21,206 nt of DNA, taken from Clostridia bacterium (GTDB lineage Bacteria; Bacillota; Clostridia; Christensenellales; UBA1242). The notes beneath the pieces were generated by a model. The model made no database searches. It saw nothing but the letters and a program-made list of their open reading frames with translations, and was not told where the DNA came from. This document shows, piece after piece, positions 15,215-21,206 of this stretch (positions within the stretch are counted from its first letter, which is position 1; each line of letters opens with the position of its first letter). Made by a program: the position numbers and the translations under genes. Location: positions 1 through 21,206 of the forward strand of contig JAFULP010000001.1 of the NCBI GenBank assembly GCA_017473285.1. Reading direction: 5' to 3'.

Positions 15215-16264
15215 TTATAAAATCCCCCAAATAAACGAGCAAATTGTAATTAAAGCGCCAAGCACGATACTAGAATATAGGAAAATTTTGTCTACAAACT
15301 TAAGCGGTTTAGCAGTGTTTTTAATTGAAAGAACATTTTGTGGGGATGTTTTTTCAAGCACTGTGCCAATTTCATCAAGTTTGGCTTGCATCTCAATATA
15401 ACTCATATCATCCATTTTTAAATCTTTTGCAAGTTTAAGAGCCATCTTTTTGTGCTTATCACGAGCAATTGCTCGCACCAGCATTTTGTACAATATCAGC
15501 AATAGGAATATTAAACCAGATATTATAGCAATGCACAAGATTAGGTTGGTTGAAAATATCGCACTTTCAATGGTGGCTTTAAGTTCGGTAAAAGGCCAAC
15601 CATAGTCAAGCCCATAACTAAAATATATGCTTAGGGCGTTGTTCATAAAATGAATAATCATAGCGGGGTAAATGCTGTCGGCTACAATTACCACAACGCC
15701 CATTAAAGCACCCAGTATCATAGCATAAAAGAATTGTTGAATGTTAAGGTGCATTAAACCAAATAATATTGACGAAAACAGTAGCCCATATCGGGTGTAG
15801 CCTTGTTTGCTACTTCCACGCATAAACATTCCACGATGTAATACTTCTTCGCAAATGCCGGGCACAATTGCGGTGAGTAAAAATTCAATACCAATATTAG
15901 TATTTACGCTTAGAGCAACATTGACCGAGTTGTCGTAACCAAATATTGCAAGGATTGTGTAAAATATATCGGCAACATAATTATTGATAAAAAATAGTAC
16001 AAACCCCAAGCCGATTGAGCATAACAACACAGTAAACGAAATCTTTTTAAAGCCAAAATGGTTAAAAGTTTGTTTTACATTTTTAGTTACAAATAGCGAA
16101 TATAAAATTATAGGCATTGCCAGCATTACCACACCTTGAATTAAAAATGTGGATAGATACGAGTTGTCAATTATGTCAAAATAACCCAATACAAAAATTA
16201 ATGCTACGCTTAGCAAACAGATATAATATATTAAGTTAATATAAAATATTTTTTTGTTTTGCAT
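15215..16264 (-). CDS. CPBP-family intramembrane metalloprotease (copy 1)
   Basis: 349 residues with about 8 hydrophobic segments. The CPBP/Abi motifs are intact: motif 1 EEVLHRG (E139, E140, R144), motif 2 H172 in FGLMHLNIQQF, motif 3 H205 in MIIHFMNNA. The family includes eukaryotic CAAX-cleaving Rce1 and bacterial members involved in bacteriocin immunity and regulated membrane proteolysis; the substrate here is unknown. After the last protease helix there is a cytoplasmic segment (about 262-320) and a final hydrophobic helix. It lies 32 nt downstream of a second CPBP gene and is probably co-transcribed. No clear Shine-Dalgarno precedes the ATG, so reinitiation or coupling from the upstream gene is possible. 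Confidence 0.87.
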   Translation of the reverse strand: MQNKKIFYINLIYYICLLSVALIFVLGYFDIIDNSYLSTFLIQGVVMLAMPIILYSLFVTKNVKQTFNHFGFKKISFTVLLCSIGLGFVLFFINNYVADIFYTILAIFGYDNSVNVALSVNTNIGIEFLLTAIVPGICEEVLHRGMFMRGSSKQGYTRYGLLFSSILFGLMHLNIQQFFYAMILGALMGVVVIVADSIYPAMIIHFMNNALSIYFSYGLDYGWPFTELKATIESAIFSTNLILCIAIISGLIFLLLILYKMLVRAIARDKHKKMALKLAKDLKMDDMSYIEMQAKLDEIGTVLEKTSPQNVLSIKNTAKPLKFVDKIFLYSSIVLGALITICSFIWGIL

Positions 16265-16296
16265 ATCTTTAAAATATATTCCCTAAAATTAATTTA

Positions 16297-17307
16297 TTAC
16301 ACCGATAATAACAATATGTATACACATATCATTATGGCTAAAGAACCATAGAACACCCAATTGTTAAGTTTTTGATTTCTAGTAGTGACAGTATTTTGAG
16401 CGCTGCTTGCGTCAGTTGAAGTTTCGCTACTTAATTGCGAGTTTGTTGATTGAGTATCATTGTTTGAATTGGATGCTTGGCTTGATGTGTGGGCTTTAAA
16501 GTCCTTAAACATATACACCATAATAACAACCCAAATTAGTAAAGTAATTATTGCATATATTAGCATTGACGCCGAATGTGTAAAGGCCTCTGCTGAACCA
16601 TTACTAAAATATTGTATGCTTAGCGACAATGCATTATTTATAAAGTGTAACAACATTGGTACAAAAATATTGTTTGTGCGCAAGTACACAATACTTAGAA
16701 TTAGCCCAAAACATATAGGGTAAATAAGTTGTGATGGCGAAAAGTGGAATATTGAAAACATTATTGAGCTAAATATTATTGCAAATGTGTAACCTTTACC
16801 TTTTAAGGCGTTTACCAGCACTCCACGGAATATAAGTTCTTCACACACAGCAGGAATTACCGCCAACGATATTAATGAAATAATATAATTTTTAGGCGAA
16901 TTTAATTGATAAGGGAGCGAACTGGATGTAAATCCAAGTTTGTCCACCAACGATTGGAAATAATTTAAAACCCCCGATAGTAAGAACATACTAACCACGC
17001 CTATAATTACCGCCTTTAGTATATATTTGGCAGTATTTGAGTTTGGCTTGGCAAGCAATTCATGCTTATTGATATGCCTACGATACCAAATAAACACAAG
17101 CACAAAGGCAATATTCATAAACAATGCTTGAAGCAAATATCCCCAAGCGGTATCAAAGAATATGCTTATTTGTTCATTGGTTTTACCTATTGCTTGCATA
17201 ATAAACTTTGTAATTGACACCCCAATTGCCGAAGTGAATTGAGCAAGAACAAACGCCAACACGAAAGCGATGCCAGCATCAAATATGGTTAAATTTCGTT
17301 TTTTCAT
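16297..17307 (-). CDS. CPBP-family intramembrane metalloprotease (copy 2)
   Basis: 336 residues with about 8 hydrophobic segments. Motifs: EELIFRG (E156, E157, R161), H188 in FSIFHFSPSQ, H221 in MLLHFINNA. It is clearly a paralogue of the downstream gene (same motif spacing, same HF.NNALS ending) and heads the two-gene minus-strand unit. A low-complexity Ser/Thr/Asn/Gln-rich linker (about 272-310, TSSQASNSNN...) precedes the last hydrophobic helix; copy 1 has a charged segment there instead. No Shine-Dalgarno is present; a near-consensus promoter ends 6 nt before ATG, which predicts a leaderless mRNA. Confidence 0.87.
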   Translation of the reverse strand: MKKRNLTIFDAGIAFVLAFVLAQFTSAIGVSITKFIMQAIGKTNEQISIFFDTAWGYLLQALFMNIAFVLVFIWYRRHINKHELLAKPNSNTAKYILKAVIIGVVSMFLLSGVLNYFQSLVDKLGFTSSSLPYQLNSPKNYIISLISLAVIPAVCEELIFRGVLVNALKGKGYTFAIIFSSIMFSIFHFSPSQLIYPICFGLILSIVYLRTNNIFVPMLLHFINNALSLSIQYFSNGSAEAFTHSASMLIYAIITLLIWVVIMVYMFKDFKAHTSSQASNSNNDTQSTNSQLSSETSTDASSAQNTVTTRNQKLNNWVFYGSLAIMICVYILLLSV

Positions 17308-17313
17308 AAAAAC

Positions 17314-17342
17314 ATTATACTAAATTATTCATTTATTGGCAA
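17314..17342 (-). promoter_or_regulatory. Strong promoter of the CPBP gene pair, predicted leaderless
   Basis: Minus-strand TTGCCA (17337-17342), a 17-nt spacer, perfect TATAAT (17314-17319), then exactly 6 nt (GTTTTT) to ATG 17307. The -10 would place +1 on the A of the start codon. It is the best sigma-A promoter in the window. Confidence 0.65.
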
Positions 17343-17401
17343 ATAAATAACAAAATAAATTTATTGGTTAAAATTTTAAATTTTTGCACATATATACATA
17401 T

Positions 17402-18016
17402 ATGGAATTTATTACATATTCATCTAAACTAAACAAGCAAGAATTATTGCAATACAATATTTTTATTTCAAACCAAGCCCAAATAAATGATGGGGTAAAG
17501 TTGTATTTTGGGGTAAAGGTTTATGGGCAAAGTTGCATAGGGGCAAACACCGAACTTCACTCAAACGTCGAACTTTCAAACAGTGTGATTGGCAATGATT
17601 GCAAAATTTTTTCTAGTATGATTAGTGATTGCGAAGTTGGCAATAATTGCGTGATTAAGCCATTTTGCAATTTATCAAATAGCCAACTGGGCTCAAATTG
17701 CGTAGTTGGCAACTTTAGTTGTGTCAGTAATTCGAGTGTTGGCAACAAAGTAAATATTTATTCGCTGTGTAGCATAACTAATACCGAAATAGGCAACAAC
17801 ACGATAATACATAGTGGAGTGTGCTGTGAGCCCAACGAAAACGAAATAAGCATTGGCGATAATGTAATGGTTGGAGTTAATGCTACAATTATTAAACCAG
17901 TTATAATTAGTGACAATGCCACAGTTGAGGCAAATAGCGTTGTAACTAAGGATATTGATGTTGGCGAGATAGCAACAAACACCATTAAGCAAGTAAATAA
18001 GGCTGGTAGAAAGTAA
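17402..18016 (+). CDS. Stand-alone left-handed beta-helix protein resembling the C-terminal domain of GlmU
   Basis: 204 residues from ATG 17402 (a TTG lies 18 nt upstream in frame; neither has a ribosome site). After about 25 residues it consists of hexapeptide repeats (VIGNDCKI, CEVGNNCVI, QLGSNCVV, SVGNKVNI, EIGNNTII, SIGDNVMVG). Order and segments follow the GlmU acetyltransferase half, including SVVTKD and a QVNKAG ending. The N-terminal uridylyltransferase is absent. GlmU catalytic positions (E. coli Arg333, Lys351, His363, Tyr366, Asn386, from memory) appear replaced: no His at GNKVNIYS and EPNE where GlmU has NYDG. It is therefore probably not a glucosamine-1-phosphate acetyltransferase. 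It lies just before pth, the neighbourhood glmU occupies in Bacillus. Cysteine-rich for a cytosolic helix. Confidence 0.75.
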   Translation: MEFITYSSKLNKQELLQYNIFISNQAQINDGVKLYFGVKVYGQSCIGANTELHSNVELSNSVIGNDCKIFSSMISDCEVGNNCVIKPFCNLSNSQLGSNCVVGNFSCVSNSSVGNKVNIYSLCSITNTEIGNNTIIHSGVCCEPNENEISIGDNVMVGVNATIIKPVIISDNATVEANSVVTKDIDVGEIATNTIKQVNKAGRK

Positions 18017-18035
18017 TTTTATAAATCAAAATTAT

Positions 18036-18098
18036 AAATAGTTAATGTAAAATTTTACAAAATGATAGGTAAATTTGAAATAACTATTTATTTTTTTT
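18036..18098 (+). terminator. Terminator candidate after the GlmU-like gene, overlapping the pth promoter
   Basis: AAATAGTTA (18036-18044) pairs perfectly with TAACTATTT (18081-18089), followed by an eight-T run (18091-18098). The 36-nt interior holds a perfect palindrome TGTAAAATTTTACA (18046-18059). The large loop makes it weaker than the others. Confidence 0.4.
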
Positions 18099-18103
18099 AA
18101 AAT
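18075..18103 (+). promoter_or_regulatory. Promoter of pth (and probably mfd)
   Basis: TTGAAA (18075-18080), a 17-nt spacer, TAAAAT (18098-18103), with +1 near 18110 and a leader of about 35 nt. The spacer contains the 3' arm and T-run of the preceding terminator candidate. Confidence 0.5.
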
Positions 18104-18144
18104 ATATGTTAAAATGTGTTTTAGATAGATGATAGGAGATATAT

Positions 18145-18651
18145 ATGAAGATAATTGTAGGATTGGGCAATCCTGATGGGATATATGCAAAAACATATCA
18201 TAACATTGGTTTTATGGTGGTTGATAAGTTTGCTAAAATTAATAAATTGGAGATTAACAAAAACAAGTGTAAGGCAAAAATTGTTAAAACGCCAGATTTT
18301 GTTTTGGCAAAACCTGTAACATATATGAATTTAAGCGGGGATAGTGTGTTAGAACTTAAAAAATATTTTAAAGTATCTAACGAAGATATTTTAATTGTGG
18401 TGGACGATATCGATTTGCCTAAAGGCACGGTGCGTTATCGTGAAAAGGGTAGCGCTGGCACTCACAATGGTATGCGTGACATTATTGCCAAGGTAGGCGA
18501 AACGCCAAGATTGCGAATAGGCATAGGAAGACCTGAAAATATTGATTTAAAGGATTATGTATTATCAAATATTGATGCAATGAGTAGGGAAGTTCTTGAC
18601 AAGGCGTTTGTTGAAGCGATAGCAAAAATTAACGAATTTGTATTAAAGTAA
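18145..18651 (+). CDS. pth: Peptidyl-tRNA hydrolase
   Basis: 168 residues; AGGAG lies 6 nt before ATG. It recycles peptidyl-tRNA released from stalled ribosomes. Family landmarks: IVGLGNPDG at the N-terminus, the catalytic histidine H19 with N20 (Y-H-N-I-G-F; most members have R-H-N), KPVTYMNLSG, VVDDIDLP with the conserved acidic residue, GSAGTHNGMRDI, and RIGIGRP. It is slightly shorter than most Pth proteins (about 180-195), at the C-terminus. It lies 29 nt before mfd, the conserved pth-mfd arrangement of Bacillota, so the two are likely co-transcribed. Called spoVC in Bacillus. The Arg-to-Tyr change before His-Asn is unusual but does not affect the catalytic histidine. Confidence 0.95.
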   Translation: MKIIVGLGNPDGIYAKTYHNIGFMVVDKFAKINKLEINKNKCKAKIVKTPDFVLAKPVTYMNLSGDSVLELKKYFKVSNEDILIVVDDIDLPKGTVRYREKGSAGTHNGMRDIIAKVGETPRLRIGIGRPENIDLKDYVLSNIDAMSREVLDKAFVEAIAKINEFVLK

Positions 18652-18680
18652 ATTATAAGGTCAACTTGATAAGGAATTGT

Positions 18681-21206
18681 ATGAATAGTGTTGATAAATT
18701 TTTACAAGCATCAAAATTAAAAAATTTGTGTGTAACGGGTACAAAAATTGGCGAACAAGCATTTTTAATTTCACAGTTAAGTTCGCCTATTTTTTTCGTT
18801 GTTGGTGATAGCGAAACGGCATATAAAGCGCATCAACAATTGCTTGCACTAAACAAGCGTAGCGCACTTATCGATAGTGTGGACAATCCATATATTATTA
18901 GCAAATATCAAAGCCAAGATAGCAATATAAATATACTGAATATATTGTACAATATGGTGAACAATACACTAGATATTGTGGTAATTACCCCGCAAGCAAT
19001 CAATCTTAAACTGGGTGATGCCAGCGTGTTTAAACAAAATATTTTGGATTTTGGTGTTGATAAAACTATCAACTTGCAACAGTTGATTGCCAATTTAATT
19101 AAGTGTGGATATAACCGTGTTGAAACCGTGCAACAAGTTGGCGAATTTGCTATTCGTGGGGAAGTGATTGACATTTTTGCACCAAATCATGCATATCCAA
19201 TACGAATAAATTTGTTTGATGACTTGATTGAAAATATAATATATTTTGACCACATTAATTTATCCACAATATCAAAGTTGGAGCATATTCAAATTTGTCC
19301 AATGAAAGATGTAATTTTGGATGAAAGTAAAACCAATGAATGTATCAAAAAGTTGGCTAATATTGCCGAAACAACCAAGGAAAATAAATTATATGAACTA
19401 TTGTCAAACTTTGAAATTAACAAAAAAATATCAAACGAGTATTTAAGTGTGCTGGGTGTTGATTTGTGCAATATTTTTAGTTATATGCCAAAGGCTAAAA
19501 TTGTATTAAGCAACCCATTACACATCAAGTCGCAATTGGAGCAAATATGTGCTGAGCAATCAAAGATGATAGATGCATTATTTGCAAACGACGAAATCAA
19601 AGCAATGCTTAATCCGTTAAGTGAATTGAATTTTAGTGACGATATAATTGTATTTGATAGTTTGGGCAACTTTAAAAGCAAAAACACATTAGATTTGCCA
19701 ACCAAAAATTTATCAAGTTATTTATACAAAACTGAACTTATTAAATTTGAACTTGCAAGTGTAAGAAACAGGCAAATTCAATTGTGTTTGGACAACGAAT
19801 ATACATTTAATTCGATTAAAAACTTGCTTACATCAAATGGCGTTGGCACATCAACCAGCCTAAAGGACAACGGAATAGTGCTAACTCAAAATAAGTTGCC
19901 ATACAATGTATGTTTTACAGATGACAAGGTTTGGTATATAGGCAGTAGCAATTTTGCGCACAAGAAAGCGTTTAACAATGCAAAGAATGTTAAAATTAAA
20001 TTTTTACCAAAAGCGGGCGAATATGTGGTGCACGATATTCATGGTATAGGGCGATGTGAAGGTGTGGTAACCCTAAATGTTATGGGTGCGGATAAGGACT
20101 TTTTTAAAATTGTATACAAAAATGAAGATGTGTTGTATGTGCCTACCGAAAACACCAATTCATTGTCGCTTTATATGTGCGACGGTGGACAAGTTAATTT
20201 AAACAGGCTTGGTGGCAAAGAGTTTGCTCAAAACAAAGCCCGCACTCAAGCGGCTATTGAAGATATGGCTAAGGAATTATTGGTGCTATATTCCAAGCGC
20301 CAAAATAGCAAAGGGCATAAATATAGCGAAGACAATTATTTGTGCACCGAGTTTGATAATGCGTTTGAACATGAGGAAACCCCCGACCAAGCACAAGCAA
20401 TACAAGATATCAAAAATGATATGACATCGGGCAAAGTAATGGATAGATTGATTTGTGGTGATGTGGGTTATGGCAAAACCGAAGTGGCTATGCGTGCGGC
20501 GTTTAGGGCGGTGATTGAAGGTAAACAGGTGGCGGTGCTTGCCCCAACCACAATATTGTCATTACAGCACTATATGACATTTAGCAAGCGCTTTAAGGAT
20601 TTTGATGTGCGTATTGAAATGCTTAATAGATTTAAATCCGCAAAGGAAAAGGCGGACATTATTAAGCGATTGAAAGACGGAAAGATTGACATTATATGTG
20701 GCACCCATAGTTTGGTTGCGGATGGTGTTGGATTTAAAGATTTGGGGCTAATGATTTTGGATGAAGAACAGCGATTTGGTGTAAAAGCAAAAGAAAAACT
20801 AAAAAGTATTAAGGCAAATGTTGGCGTTATCACAATGTCAGCAACCCCAATTCCACGAACATTAAATATGGCATTATTAACCATAAGGGATATCAGTATT
20901 ATCAACACACCGCCACAAAACCGTTTGCCAGTTAAAACCTATGTAATACCATATGAAGACAATGTGATTATCCAAGCAATCAATAGCGAGATAGAGCGTG
21001 GTGGACAAGTGCTAGTGGTGTATAACGATATTGACAAGATTTATACCCTTGCATCAACGCTAAAGCAAACGCTTACACCGCTAGCCAGCGTAGATGTAGC
21101 GCATGGCAAAATGACAAAGACCGCTCTTGAAAATGCAATCAAGCGTTTATATGACAAGCAAACCAATGTGTTTGTGTCAACCACCCTTATTGAAAATGGT
21201 GTGGAC
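18681..21206 (+). CDS. mfd: Transcription-repair coupling factor Mfd, N-terminal 842 residues (3' end outside window)
   Basis: The frame is open from ATG 18681 (AAGGA 5 nt upstream) to the window edge. Mfd displaces RNA polymerase stalled at DNA damage and recruits UvrA. Visible parts: the UvrB-like N-terminal region (about 1-330, including FAIRGEVIDIFAPNHAYPIRI); the CarD-like RNA-polymerase-interaction domain (about 448-510, AGEYVVHDIHGIGRCEGV); translocase domain 1 with Walker A GDVGYGKT (593-600), DEEQ (694-697) and TMSATPIPRTLNMAL; and the start of domain 2, up to FVSTTLIENGVD. About 250-300 residues, including the TRG motif and the C-terminal regulatory domain, lie beyond the window. 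All visible helicase motifs are intact. Confidence 0.95.
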   Translation, partial: MNSVDKFLQASKLKNLCVTGTKIGEQAFLISQLSSPIFFVVGDSETAYKAHQQLLALNKRSALIDSVDNPYIISKYQSQDSNINILNILYNMVNNTLDIVVITPQAINLKLGDASVFKQNILDFGVDKTINLQQLIANLIKCGYNRVETVQQVGEFAIRGEVIDIFAPNHAYPIRINLFDDLIENIIYFDHINLSTISKLEHIQICPMKDVILDESKTNECIKKLANIAETTKENKLYELLSNFEINKKISNEYLSVLGVDLCNIFSYMPKAKIVLSNPLHIKSQLEQICAEQSKMIDALFANDEIKAMLNPLSELNFSDDIIVFDSLGNFKSKNTLDLPTKNLSSYLYKTELIKFELASVRNRQIQLCLDNEYTFNSIKNLLTSNGVGTSTSLKDNGIVLTQNKLPYNVCFTDDKVWYIGSSNFAHKKAFNNAKNVKIKFLPKAGEYVVHDIHGIGRCEGVVTLNVMGADKDFFKIVYKNEDVLYVPTENTNSLSLYMCDGGQVNLNRLGGKEFAQNKARTQAAIEDMAKELLVLYSKRQNSKGHKYSEDNYLCTEFDNAFEHEETPDQAQAIQDIKNDMTSGKVMDRLICGDVGYGKTEVAMRAAFRAVIEGKQVAVLAPTTILSLQHYMTFSKRFKDFDVRIEMLNRFKSAKEKADIIKRLKDGKIDIICGTHSLVADGVGFKDLGLMILDEEQRFGVKAKEKLKSIKANVGVITMSATPIPRTLNMALLTIRDISIINTPPQNRLPVKTYVIPYEDNVIIQAINSEIERGGQVLVVYNDIDKIYTLASTLKQTLTPLASVDVAHGKMTKTALENAIKRLYDKQTNVFVSTTLIENGVD

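Noticed and set aside
19260..19268. Perfect DnaA box TTATCCACA
   Set aside because: A single copy inside the mfd coding sequence with no neighbouring boxes; likely chance.

Overview
The window is AT-rich bacterial chromosome. Gene content points to an uncultured Bacillota (Clostridia-like) lineage: a SpoVT-type regulator, a SpoVB/MurJ-type flippase, a VanW-G5 protein, tandem CPBP proteases and a pth-mfd pair. TGA is used as a stop (the VanW gene ends in TGA), so despite Mycoplasma-like features in the conjugation genes this is standard code, not a mollicute with code 4.

Layout. 1-1782: the end of rmuC and a VanW/G5 cell-surface gene, both on +. 1783-1962: an intergenic strip with a cluster of DnaA-box-like 9-mers. 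1963-4076: three minus-strand genes that look like a phage tail-fibre cassette (coiled coil, leucine-rich-repeat adhesin with a tail-fibre-like N-terminus, small tail-type protein), with no other phage gene around them. 4301-10140: a plus-strand set of three type IV secretion-like genes, namely a VirB2-like two-helix pilin with its own terminator, a VirB6-like multispanning protein with a very long soluble tail, and a VirB4-like ATPase carrying two N-terminal membrane helices. No relaxase, coupling protein, integrase or VirB8/9/10-like gene is visible in the window. 10205-21206: housekeeping genes: spoVT, dus, a SpoVB/MurJ-like flippase, tadA, an M14 peptidase, two CPBP proteases, a stand-alone protein resembling the C-terminal half of GlmU, pth and the first 842 codons of mfd. 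The last part looks like a rearranged version of the Bacillus order glmU-prs-ctc-pth-fin-mfd-spoVT-spoVB.

The most interesting region is 1963-10140. A reduced T4SS-like apparatus sits beside divergently transcribed adhesin/tail-fibre-like proteins within ordinary chromosome. It could be a domesticated secretion, DNA-transfer or contact device; this is inference. A second theme is compact expression signals. Three genes (vanW, dus and one CPBP gene) lack a Shine-Dalgarno and have a -10 hexamer ending exactly 6 nt before ATG, which predicts leaderless mRNAs. In two places (vanW, pth) a promoter overlaps the terminator of the gene before it.

No tRNA, rRNA, CRISPR array, insertion sequence or recognisable riboswitch was found.
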